Below, piece after piece: positions 6,790 through 14,598 of a stretch of DNA of 29,630 bases. Under the pieces are notes generated by a model, which was given only the letters and a program-made list of their open reading frames with translations, was not told the DNA's origin and ran no database searches. The stretch's first letter is position 1; the number at the start of each line of letters is the position of its first letter. The DNA comes from Clostridia bacterium (GTDB taxonomy: Bacteria > Bacillota > Clostridia > TANB77 > CAG-508). The position numbers and the translations under genes were made by a program. The DNA lies in contig CAADUD010000009.1 of the NCBI GenBank assembly GCA_900752095.1, positions 1 through 29,630 on the forward strand. The letters are read 5' to 3'.

Positions 6790-8976
6790 TTACAAAAATC
6801 TGCTATCAATGTCATAATCTCTATCATATTCTAAGAGTAACCCCATATTATTATCGTATTTTAGGTTAAGTACTTTTACACCCTCTATTTCTATACTATT
6901 TACAACATATTCTCTTAGTTTCCACATTTGACCACTGCTTATATTTGTTATTAGCTGATTAATTTCTCTTTTAAATTTTCTTTTCTTTTCTCTATCTGTT
7001 TCATTTTTGTATTGTTCAAATAAGTTTCTATTTTCATCGTAAATTGATTGTGGAATTACATTATAACTTTCTATTTTTCTTAATAACTGTTGAGCTTCTT
7101 TTTTTTCAACATCGTAGTCTATGATATTGTCTAAAACTTGCATACCTGCTGTAAATTTTTCTAGAAATTCACTGTTTTTTAGCTTTTCTTCTGAATAAAG
7201 TTCATTTACTAATTTCATCTTTTGTTCTTCTTTTAGCATTGTTCCATCATAACTTTCTAAAAGTTCTTTACTTATTTCATATATATTTTTATCATAGACA
7301 CTCCCTATTCCAGTATTTTTTTCTGTAAATATGTAAACATTAGGTTCTTTCATATCTAATTTTCTTTTTCTGTAACATCTTCCTAGTCTTTGGAATAGGC
7401 TATCTAATGTTGACATTTCTGTATATAAGTAATCAAAATCTATGTCTAGTGATGCTTCTACCAGTTGTGTTGTAATCCAAACTCCACTTTTTTCTTTATT
7501 ATTGGAAAATTCTTTTATTTCTTTTTCTAATTTAGCTCTATCTTTTGCAATAAACCTTGCATGCAATAGATGAACATCTTCATTATTGTTTTTTGACATT
7601 TTCTTGTATATTTCAATGGCTTTATTTACAGTATTAGCTATTACCAATACCTTCTTATTTTTTCCTTTTTCACTAATTATTTCGCAGCTATTTAGTATGT
7701 CTTTTCGTTCTATTTTTATTTTATGTCTTTCTAATTGATTTGGAACTTCTTTATATGCAAAGTTTATTTTCATTTCTTCTAATTTATCTTTATAGATTCT
7801 TGGTAAAGTTGCTGTCATAATCATAAATTTTCCACCAATATCGTTTATCATTTGCAAACCTTTTAATATAATAGCTGTTATTTCTGGATTATATGCCTGT
7901 ATTTCATCTATAATTACTTTAGAATATGCTAGAGTGGCATATATTCTTTCATATCCTTTATATTTAAATACAAATGGAAATATTTGGTCTATAGTACATG
8001 TTGTAATTCTATATGATAAATTTTTAGATTGCTCCCACTCTTCATTAGATATTTTAAATTCTGTGCTTTCTTCTAAATACTCTAATGCTGCAGAGTGTAG
8101 TAAACCTACACTTTTGTATTGAATAATGTCTTTTATTCTATCAAATATTGCATTAATACTTATTCTTAACGGTAATGTAAAAAATGCTTTATCTCCTTGT
8201 GCCCACAATAAAGCTGCTTCCGTTTTTCCTAATCCTGTTGAACCAACTGCAACTACATTATTTTCTCGATTATCTTTTGCAAATTCTTGTAATTCGTTTT
8301 CCTTAAAACGATTTTGTTTAAAAAATTCTTCTATATAATCAGATATTTTTTCATTACTTGTATCTTCTACTTGAATATGTGCAGAAGCACTATAATCCAA
8401 GCGATGTAAAAAACCTTTTAACAAAACATAATCTATATATAATTTATGTAAGGAGTTAATCCTTTTATTATCACCTACTAGGCTTAAGTATAAGGTATTT
8501 GGGTTTGCTTTTAACTTTATTTCTAATTCATTTGATGCACTTTCTATTTTCGGCATAAGGTCTTCTTTTATAATTTTGCTGATTAACTCTCTATCCTCGT
8601 TGATTTGCTTTCTCTCATGATGATAGTATATTGCTTGAACTAATAGCTTTTCTTCTTGTTCTGTTAAATTAAAATCGTCAATTGGAATAAGAGCAGGAGA
8701 AAGTTGCTCATGCTTTATATTGTCATAGCTAAAATCTGTTGATATTTCCTTTTCTTTCATTTTGTTTAAAATTAAATTTTGAAAAGGTGTAAATATTTTG
8801 CCTGTATCATGATATTTACAAGCTAATTCTAACAATCTCCAAAACTCTTCGTTTTCTAAACATGTTATTTTTTCTCCCTGTTTTTGGCTAATTTTTTTTA
8901 AAATTTTTATCTGATTTACAAGCCCAGATGTGTGTTCCTTTAATGTCTCTTGTGGTTCTGATTTTGCATAATACAT
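6790..8976 (-). CDS. cas3: Cas3 HD nuclease-helicase (type I-B)
   Basis: At 728 residues this is a compact Cas3 with both domains. The N-terminal HD domain shows H15, H56-D57 (KYHDTGK), H89 (IKHEQLSP) and HH at 119-120. The SF2 helicase follows with Walker A GSTGLGKT (245-252), Walker B DEIQ (357-360), TATLP (388-392), and later QLVEASLDIDFD and QRLGRCYR for motifs V and VI. Cas3 is recruited by Cascade to unwind and degrade target DNA. The ATG has AGGTGGGAG about five bases upstream. It is the last gene of the cas6-cas8b-cas7-cas5-cas3 operon; the array leader begins directly after its stop. Confidence 0.97.
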   Translation of the reverse strand: MYYAKSEPQETLKEHTSGLVNQIKILKKISQKQGEKITCLENEEFWRLLELACKYHDTGKIFTPFQNLILNKMKEKEISTDFSYDNIKHEQLSPALIPIDDFNLTEQEEKLLVQAIYYHHERKQINEDRELISKIIKEDLMPKIESASNELEIKLKANPNTLYLSLVGDNKRINSLHKLYIDYVLLKGFLHRLDYSASAHIQVEDTSNEKISDYIEEFFKQNRFKENELQEFAKDNRENNVVAVGSTGLGKTEAALLWAQGDKAFFTLPLRISINAIFDRIKDIIQYKSVGLLHSAALEYLEESTEFKISNEEWEQSKNLSYRITTCTIDQIFPFVFKYKGYERIYATLAYSKVIIDEIQAYNPEITAIILKGLQMINDIGGKFMIMTATLPRIYKDKLEEMKINFAYKEVPNQLERHKIKIERKDILNSCEIISEKGKNKKVLVIANTVNKAIEIYKKMSKNNNEDVHLLHARFIAKDRAKLEKEIKEFSNNKEKSGVWITTQLVEASLDIDFDYLYTEMSTLDSLFQRLGRCYRKRKLDMKEPNVYIFTEKNTGIGSVYDKNIYEISKELLESYDGTMLKEEQKMKLVNELYSEEKLKNSEFLEKFTAGMQVLDNIIDYDVEKKEAQQLLRKIESYNVIPQSIYDENRNLFEQYKNETDREKKRKFKREINQLITNISSGQMWKLREYVVNSIEIEGVKVLNLKYDNNMGLLLEYDRDYDIDSRFL

Positions 8977-9050
8977 TTTTCTCCCACCTTAATCTAAAGA
9001 AAATTCTTTAATATTTTCATTATTCTTATATCATTTACATTTTAATATAG

Positions 9051-9707
9051 TTATTTGTAAAATATAATATAATCTCCATTCTCATCTTTTAAAACATTTT
9101 TTAATAGTATGTTGCTGTCTTCTTCTATATATTTTACTTTTACTTTCTCATACCTTCTTATTTCGTCTGGAGTCACATGATATACTGTATTAAGATTATA
9201 ATTAATTCCCGGCATATCCTCGCCTAGTTTGTCTAAAGGTACATATGCATTTCTATTGGCTTGGTTTCTTTTTACTTGTTCTACATTTTTTACATACCTT
9301 ATTTCATCTATTCTAACCATATCTTCATGTCTTCCTAATGAAAATGTTTCTTCTCCATTTACAATATTTTGATAAATCTTATCTATTACCTCATCTTCTG
9401 CTTGTACATGGATTACTAGATTAACATTTAAAAGCTGGTGTACATTTCTTGGCATTGCTGTTACTTTATCTTTTCCTTTATACATTCTTAAATTTTGATA
9501 ATTGCTAAAAATACTTTCATATTCCCCTTGAACAGATATATTCATATCAAAATATTCACCAGGTTTTGCTTGCAATATTTTATGAAACATTCCAATTACA
9601 GTTGAGTATGGTGGTAACGGATAAGTTTCTGCTACTTTTAAAGCCAATGGTTTCTTATAACATGCTGTTTCTTGAAAAAGGTTTAATTTTAATATTTTCA
9701 AAATCAA
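9051..9707 (-). CDS. cas5: Cascade subunit Cas5 (type I-B, Tneap-like)
   Basis: The 218-residue RAMP-fold protein has the I-B features AETYPLPPYSTVIGMFH near the N-terminus and SLGRHEDMVRI in the middle. Cas5 binds the crRNA 5' handle and joins Cas7 to Cas8. The start appears to be TTG at 9707: AAAGGA lies seven bases upstream, and the ATG at 9714 and GTG at 9711 are out of frame. A TTG start may lower its yield relative to Cas7, which is needed in many copies. It begins 33 bp after cas7 ends. Confidence 0.93.
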   Translation of the reverse strand: MILKILKLNLFQETACYKKPLALKVAETYPLPPYSTVIGMFHKILQAKPGEYFDMNISVQGEYESIFSNYQNLRMYKGKDKVTAMPRNVHQLLNVNLVIHVQAEDEVIDKIYQNIVNGEETFSLGRHEDMVRIDEIRYVKNVEQVKRNQANRNAYVPLDKLGEDMPGINYNLNTVYHVTPDEIRRYEKVKVKYIEEDSNILLKNVLKDENGDYIIFYK

Positions 9708-9740
9708 TCACCATTCCTTTCTACCAAATAGTAACATTGT

Positions 9741-10655
9741 TTATTCTGCATAATATTCTTTTACTTCTTTTTCCATTTTGTCAAAGAATTTTTGTATGCC
9801 AAGCATCTTATCTCCGAATAATTCTTGTAATTCTTCCTCATTTTTAAATTCATTTGGAACAATTCCTGCAAAAGTATTTTCTTTTACACTGTTTTCTCCT
9901 ATTTTAAGTTCCATTGCAGATTCCAAAACTTTAGTATCTATTTTAAAGTCTTCACCTTTTGCTTCTAATTTTATTCTGCCTAAGAAAAATGGAGAATTGA
10001 TGTTATATATTCCGCCCACTATAAATAATGGGCTTAGGTTTTCTTCTCTTCCTCTAATATCTCTATTTAATACCTTTATAATTTCTAATAATTGTAATAC
10101 TCTATTTGTCTTTTCTTCTTGGCTAAGTTCTATATTTCTGTCTTTCCCAACTTTTGATAAATCTACTGTTACTGTATATGTATAATAACTTAAATGTTGC
10201 TCTACATTTGCTAAATTTGGAAATTGCTCTATTCTATCTGCTAAACCTTTATTAGTTAAAAAGTCCATGTCACTTTTATATTCTTCTAATGAAAGAGCAT
10301 GACTTAATCTTACAGCTGCACTTCTTGTTTCAGAACCTCCATCTTCATTTTCTGCAGATTTTTTAGATGTTTTCATATAGCCAAATAAGTCCATCTCTTG
10401 AGAATCTTTAATATTTAATTCATCTTTAAATTGTATGGTACCTTTTGATTTGTCTACAACTTCTATGTTCCAGTCATATAGCTTATTTCCAATTCTTGCA
10501 ATATCATATCTTAATGCTTGCCTTGAAGCAAATGTATACACATTTCCATTACCTCTTGTTAGTTTTTTTAACTCTGATATATTTCCAATTCCTTCTCCAT
10601 AATTTAAACTTTGTGCTTTAAATATTATTGTTAATGTTAACCCTTTACTATTCAT
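9741..10655 (-). CDS. cas7: Cascade backbone subunit Cas7 (Cst2/DevR family)
   Basis: The 304-residue protein begins with the Cas7 RRM-like strand (LTLTIIFKAQSLNYGEG), then NVYTFASRQALRYDI, and a GSETRSAAVRLSHALSL segment typical of the Cst2/DevR I-B branch. SPLFIVGGIYNINSPFFLGRI is a conserved late core motif. Several Cas7 copies coat the crRNA spacer. The ATG has AAGGAGG eight bases upstream, the best ribosome binding site in the operon, matching the need for excess Cas7. Gaps are 90 bp after cas8b and 33 bp before cas5. Confidence 0.95.
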   Translation of the reverse strand: MNSKGLTLTIIFKAQSLNYGEGIGNISELKKLTRGNGNVYTFASRQALRYDIARIGNKLYDWNIEVVDKSKGTIQFKDELNIKDSQEMDLFGYMKTSKKSAENEDGGSETRSAAVRLSHALSLEEYKSDMDFLTNKGLADRIEQFPNLANVEQHLSYYTYTVTVDLSKVGKDRNIELSQEEKTNRVLQLLEIIKVLNRDIRGREENLSPLFIVGGIYNINSPFFLGRIKLEAKGEDFKIDTKVLESAMELKIGENSVKENTFAGIVPNEFKNEEELQELFGDKMLGIQKFFDKMEKEVKEYYAE

Positions 10656-10745
10656 TATTATTTCCTCCTTATTTTCTATATTTGAGATATACTGTTTACA
10701 AGTAAATATATTTTTTACACTGAAATTTTTATAAATTTACATTAC

Positions 10746-11084
10746 TTATTCAACAATTGATTCATTAATATTTGTCGTCCTATTTTCAAATTTATTTGAT
10801 GCTAGTCCTGACAAAAAACTATATCCGATTGTAGCAAAGTCAAATTGTTCTTCTTTCATTACATCCAAAAATATTGGTGATACATCTTTACCAAAAACCA
10901 TGTGTAATCTAATTACATTATCCATAAATTCTTTTTTATTTCCTGTTTTTACACAGTTTAACATCTTATAAACATATCCATCCAATTTATTTTCTGTACC
11001 TTTTTTCTTTAGTTCTCCATGAATTTCTGTACCAATTGCATATAAAGCGATTAATTTTTTGTTTTTCTTTTCCATTTCATTCAT
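10746..11084 (-). CDS. cas11b: Cas11b small subunit from internal start in cas8b
   Basis: Inside cas8b, in frame, the ATG of codon 507 at 11084 is preceded by AAAGGAG (11093-11099) with eight bases between, better spaced than the cas8b start itself. The product would be 112 residues, mostly helical, beginning MNEMEKKNKKLIALYAIG. In type I-B, I-C and I-D systems the small Cascade subunit is known to be translated from an internal start in the large-subunit gene, and the size and position here match. It would form the belly of the complex along the R-loop. Expression is inferred, not shown. Confidence 0.8.
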   Translation of the reverse strand: MNEMEKKNKKLIALYAIGTEIHGELKKKGTENKLDGYVYKMLNCVKTGNKKEFMDNVIRLHMVFGKDVSPIFLDVMKEEQFDFATIGYSFLSGLASNKFENRTTNINESIVE

Positions 11085-12602
11085 ATTTCTTTCTCCTTTC
11101 TGGATTGATTTTATTTCCATCCTTGTTTTGGAAGCTAAAAATGTTTCATATCCACCATATTTATTTTTTATAACATCTCTAATTTTGTCATTTATGATAT
11201 ATTTTGGATCCTTATTTTTCATAATTTTGTCTACCATTTGTATTTTTAATCTGTAGTCCTTTATTTTCATTAAACTCTTATCTGCATATTCTTTAAAAAA
11301 TATTGCTATAGGTCTTGTTATACGAAAATATTCAATCCTACTATATGCTAAATATTCGGCATCAATTTCAACCACAAATATATTTTCTAATTGCCATTTA
11401 CTTATGTCTTTTTCTTGTTCTACAATATCTAGTAGTAAGTCTCCATAAGGACTTTCGATATACTTATCTTTTTTAGATTTACTTGCAAAATTATTATTTG
11501 TTCTTAATAAATTTTCAATGTTAGTGTCATAATTTACAAAACTTAATATATCTTTTTCCTCATATTTTTGATTATCTCTAGTAATTTTTGTAGTGGTTGT
11601 TAATCCCATTGGAATACAAAACATGATTAATTTACACATATCACAAATTGGATAATTTACTTTTTGATTCCAAAAGAAATTTTTCATATTTTTGCTACTA
11701 ACAGCTATCGGTAAAAAGTTACTCTCGGAATAGTCACTTGTAATGCAATGTTCATCTGCACATAAGTAGCATATTTTAAAAACATTTTTTTCTATATATT
11801 CTTTTACATCATTTGGTTTCTTACTTTTTTCTATGTATTTTTTATTAATATCTGTATAAATTTTCAGCATTTCTTTTGTTATTATCTCTTGGTCTAAGTT
11901 TTCTATATGTTCTTTTAATTTTTCTAAATTATATTTTCCATCTATAAAATCTTTTAAATATCCTGTTTCTACAATATTGCTTACATAGTCTTTATACATT
12001 AAATTCATTTGTTCTTCATAAGAAGCACTGTTTTTTACTACATTTAAAAAAGATGGCTGTCCGAAATATTTATTGCTTAAAATATTTTTAAATAAATTTG
12101 TAGTTAATTTTTTATTAATATGGTCTTTGTATAAACATTGTTTTATTTGATTAAATATACTTTCTAATTCTTCTATTTGTCCTTTTTCCTTAATTGCATC
12201 TATTTTGTTATATTCTTCTAATATTGTATTTTCAGTTTTCTGGTCAAATTTTTTAATTTTATCCATTTGCTTTTTAATACTATTTTTGATGTATTTCTTT
12301 TCTTTCTTTAATCTTTCTTTTGCTTCATTTAATTCTTTTTTGTCTTCACTTTGTATTTCTAGATATTGTTTCATTTTGTAAAAAGACTCATTCATTCTTT
12401 TTTCCATGGTTTTAGCTATATCATATGTTTCAAATAAATATTGGAAATAACATTTATGAAATTCTTTTAATGCCTCTGTATCAAATTCTACGTAATTATC
12501 TTGAACTACTACTGCATCCTTTTGATACTTTTCCATAATTCTTAAAAAACCAATTAAACCTGCATTATAAAACCAATCATTTAACTCTATTTTTTCTTTC
12601 AT
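10746..12602 (-). CDS. cas8b: Cascade large subunit Cas8b (Cst1-like, CXXC-CXXC)
   Basis: The 618-residue protein is the large subunit of the Tneap-type I-B complex. A zinc-binding region is visible as CYLC (C278, C281), C286 and CDMC (C320, C323), the CXXC-CXXC signature of Cst1/Cas8a1-like proteins. A lysine-rich coiled coil covers about residues 85-160. The large subunit recognises the PAM and starts R-loop formation. The last 112 residues form a helical segment that has its own ribosome binding site and ATG (see the Cas11b entry). The main start has AAAGGAG 12 bases upstream, a rather long spacing. A 134-bp gap separates it from cas6. Confidence 0.94.
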   Translation of the reverse strand: MKEKIELNDWFYNAGLIGFLRIMEKYQKDAVVVQDNYVEFDTEALKEFHKCYFQYLFETYDIAKTMEKRMNESFYKMKQYLEIQSEDKKELNEAKERLKKEKKYIKNSIKKQMDKIKKFDQKTENTILEEYNKIDAIKEKGQIEELESIFNQIKQCLYKDHINKKLTTNLFKNILSNKYFGQPSFLNVVKNSASYEEQMNLMYKDYVSNIVETGYLKDFIDGKYNLEKLKEHIENLDQEIITKEMLKIYTDINKKYIEKSKKPNDVKEYIEKNVFKICYLCADEHCITSDYSESNFLPIAVSSKNMKNFFWNQKVNYPICDMCKLIMFCIPMGLTTTTKITRDNQKYEEKDILSFVNYDTNIENLLRTNNNFASKSKKDKYIESPYGDLLLDIVEQEKDISKWQLENIFVVEIDAEYLAYSRIEYFRITRPIAIFFKEYADKSLMKIKDYRLKIQMVDKIMKNKDPKYIINDKIRDVIKNKYGGYETFLASKTRMEIKSIQKGERNMNEMEKKNKKLIALYAIGTEIHGELKKKGTENKLDGYVYKMLNCVKTGNKKEFMDNVIRLHMVFGKDVSPIFLDVMKEEQFDFATIGYSFLSGLASNKFENRTTNINESIVE

Positions 12603-12736
12603 TCTTTACTATCACTCCTTTCTTAATTTTACTATTTTTATGTTACTATAAAATTTTAAATTTACTGAACTTTATAGTTTATATGTCACATTTTATCTGC
12701 ACCTAAAAATGTAATGTCTATTTAGAAATTATTTAT
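12603..12736 (-). other. cas6-cas8b gap with degenerate repeat-like sequence
   Basis: This 134-bp gap is the longest inside the cas operon. At 12634-12650 the plus strand matches the first 17 positions of the CRISPR repeat at 14 of 17, and TTTAAATTTACTG follows after a 4-nt insertion, resembling the rest of the repeat. A much weaker likeness lies near 12708-12735. No open frame is evident. CTATAAA and TTTATAG (12647-12653, 12672-12678 region) form a small dyad. It may be only AT-rich background. Confidence 0.35.
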
Positions 12737-13453
12737 CTATATAGAAAACATTCCAAATCCGCTACTTCTTTTACTTCCGATTCCTGCTTTATATAGATAG
12801 TTTAATAATTCTGGATTTCCCTTTAATTTATATACACCCAAGGAAGTTTCTATTTGTTTTTCATAGAATTTAATAACTGCTTTCTTGCCATTTACTGCTT
12901 CGATTGAAAAATTTTCTACTAATTTCTCTGGAATGTCTGTATTTTTTATTTCTTCTCTTATGTTAATTCTTAACATTTCTTGAAATTTTTCATGTTGGAA
13001 TGAATAATAATAGTCTTTTTTCGTTTCACTATTATGCTCCCTTACTACTAAAGGAGATATGAATTTTATTAAAATTTCATCTGTTTTTATCTGCTTTTCT
13101 GGAATAATAGAAATTTTTTGTAAAGTCATAGAATTTTGAATTAGCGGAAATGACTTATGAAGCTGATGATTAAAACTGTTATAGATACTAATTGCAATAT
13201 TATAGTCTTGAATTGAAAAATTTAGTTCCACTTTTTTGTCTTCTAACAAAATAAAATTTTCTTCAAATTTTGGATTTTTTAAAAATACCGCAAAAGTATA
13301 AGGTTTCATAATAGGATCTTTTGCATGATATAGTTTGTTAAATTCTTTTTCATCATAACCTTGTAAAGACATTTTTATGAAACTCATTATGCTTTTGCGA
13401 TATTGAATTGGAAATTTTTCATTTACTAGTGTAAATAGAAATTTGAATCTCAT
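12737..13453 (-). CDS. cas6: crRNA-processing endoribonuclease Cas6
   Basis: The 238-residue protein has the Cas6 double ferredoxin layout and ends with the glycine-rich loop GIGSKRSSGFGMFSI that contacts the repeat RNA. KFISPLVVRE is a typical strand at the domain border. Histidines at the N-terminal half (for example in KLYHAKDP) are candidates for the catalytic residue, which varies in this family. Cas6 cuts the pre-crRNA eight bases before each spacer. It is the first gene of the cas operon, about 120 bp from a promoter candidate; GAAGGTG lies six bases before the ATG. Confidence 0.95.
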   Translation of the reverse strand: MRFKFLFTLVNEKFPIQYRKSIMSFIKMSLQGYDEKEFNKLYHAKDPIMKPYTFAVFLKNPKFEENFILLEDKKVELNFSIQDYNIAISIYNSFNHQLHKSFPLIQNSMTLQKISIIPEKQIKTDEILIKFISPLVVREHNSETKKDYYYSFQHEKFQEMLRINIREEIKNTDIPEKLVENFSIEAVNGKKAVIKFYEKQIETSLGVYKLKGNPELLNYLYKAGIGSKRSSGFGMFSI

Positions 13454-13549
13454 TTTTTCACCTTCTTTTTTATAAATTAATATATTTTATCTTTCCTTTG
13501 TATAAATTAGTCGTAAAATGTTACTTTTTATATGGACTGTTTTAGTATA

Positions 13550-13578
13550 TATTTATCATATTATTTATATTCTGTCAA
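13550..13578 (-). promoter_or_regulatory. Promoter of the cas6-cas3 operon
   Basis: On the minus strand TTGACA (13573-13578), 17 bp, TAAATA (13550-13555). The -35 box is perfect and the -10 box weak. The spacer contains AGAATATAAAT, identical over 11 bases to the processed end of the CRISPR repeat (13563-13573), and the context ATTGACAGA recurs in the array leader. Confidence 0.6.
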
Positions 13579-13601
13579 TTCAATTATTTTCTGATGCACT
13601 A

Positions 13602-13664
13602 TTTTCGTTCTTACATGAATATGCTATAATTAAATTGCTAAATATTTAATAAGAACATTAAATA
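13602..13664 (+). promoter_or_regulatory. guaD promoter and leader hairpin
   Basis: An extended -10 box TGCTATAAT (TATAAT at 13625-13630) faces guaD; the -35 region (about 13602-13607) is weak, which fits an extended -10 promoter. An 8-bp hairpin (13643-13650 and 13657-13664) lies in the roughly 120-nt leader. I saw no purine-riboswitch core. Confidence 0.55.
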
Positions 13665-13756
13665 AATGAAGATATTGCAAAATAACTATTCATGTATAGT
13701 GATTTTTGCCTCCTTTGTAGATTATATTGACAAAGTAAAGAAAGGAATGTTAAATA

Positions 13757-14221
13757 ATGATGAATCAATTTATGAAAATTGCAAAAGGTGCAGCCGAAAG
13801 TGGAATGAGTTTAAATGAAGGAGGTCCATTTGGTGCCGTCATAACAGACAAGAATGGGAACATAATTTCTATAGGAAACAATCAGGTTTTAAAAAATAAT
13901 GACCCTACTGCTCATGCAGAAGTTATGGCCATCCGTAAAGCTTGTGAAAAGATTGGCACATATGATTTATCTAATTATACCTTATACACCTCTTGCGAAC
14001 CTTGCCCGATGTGCTTATCTGCTGCTATATGGGCAAATATTAAAGATGTTTACTATGCATGTACTCGTGAGGATGCTGCAAATATTGGATTTAGAGATGA
14101 CTTTATTTATGAATATTTAGAAGGAAAAAGTAAAGATGCTATAACTTTACATCAAATTGATAGAGATAAATGTATAGAAGTTTTTGAGAAGTATAAGGAA
14201 GAAAATAAAACGATTTATTAA
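13757..14221 (+). CDS. guaD: Guanine deaminase, CDA fold (GuaD)
   Basis: The 154-residue cytidine-deaminase-fold enzyme has zinc ligands H53 (TAHAEV), C83 and C86 (EPCPMC), and the proton-shuttle E55. The stretches GGPFGAVI, DPTAHAEVMAIRKAC, YTSCEPCPMC and GFRDDFIYE match what I recall of B. subtilis guanine deaminase rather than tRNA adenosine deaminase TadA. It would convert guanine to xanthine in purine salvage. AAAGGA lies about 10 bases before the first of two tandem ATGs. It is divergent from the cas operon, and degenerate CRISPR repeats begin just after its stop codon. Confidence 0.9.
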   Translation: MMNQFMKIAKGAAESGMSLNEGGPFGAVITDKNGNIISIGNNQVLKNNDPTAHAEVMAIRKACEKIGTYDLSNYTLYTSCEPCPMCLSAAIWANIKDVYYACTREDAANIGFRDDFIYEYLEGKSKDAITLHQIDRDKCIEVFEKYKEENKTIY

Positions 14222-14224
14222 AAG

Positions 14225-14375
14225 GTAATTCAAATATATTAGAATGTAAAAGTATTTTTCGTTGCTATTTTTATTATTATTCTAGTCATGTTATAATATA
14301 AAATATAGTAGAATCTAATTTTTCTGGTTTTATATAAAATGCAAATAATTAATATAACTATAGTAGAATGTAAAT
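14225..14375 (+). repeat. Three degenerate CRISPR repeat copies (relic array)
   Basis: Three segments resemble the array repeat in crRNA sense on the plus strand. 14225-14251 matches 23 of 27 positions, 14301-14320 matches 18 of 20 of the processed half, and 14359-14375 matches 16 of 17. The shared AGAAT anchor lies at 14241, 14310 and 14365, that is 69 and 55 bp apart, against a 65-67 bp period in the array. Copies one and three have GAATGTAAA, nearer to the Clostridioides handle than the present repeat. Two weaker likenesses follow at 14479 and 14548, again 69 bp apart. The 377-bp interval has no gene. Confidence 0.6.
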
Positions 14376-14549
14376 ATTAGTTGCTCACATAAAGATAGAA
14401 CAAATTCTGATTTTAAGTATCAATATAACAATATAAGTTAGATAAACAGTTGTTATATTTTTTAATAGTAAAATTATTAGGATACAAATTGTTGAATATG
14501 CGAAAATTCAATGGTAATTAATAAAATTTTAATATAAATATTTTAGTAG

Positions 14550-14579
14550 AAAGAAGATAAAGTTAAATTTATCTTCTTT
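14550..14579. terminator. Bidirectional terminator between guaD and Nudix gene
   Basis: AAAGAAGATAAA (14550-14561) pairs perfectly with TTTATCTTCTTT (14568-14579) around a 6-nt loop. On the plus strand it runs into TTAT; on the minus strand it follows the Nudix stop by 19 bp. Confidence 0.8.
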
Positions 14580-14598
14580 TTATCATAAGTATTTAATT

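Noticed and set aside
10680..10745. Repeat-like sequence in the cas7-cas8b gap
   Set aside because: Only CTATATTT is shared in order; the rest needs gaps and fits AT-rich background.
13637..13756. Purine riboswitch upstream of guaD
   Set aside because: The conserved core and paired loops of the purine aptamer are not present; only a short hairpin is seen.
13598..14265. TTTTCGTT shared by the first pseudo-spacer after guaD and the -35 region of the guaD promoter, as a CreA-like guide and target
   Set aside because: The match is eight bases, extending to only 10 of 12; in AT-rich DNA such a word is expected by chance, and guaD is not a toxin.
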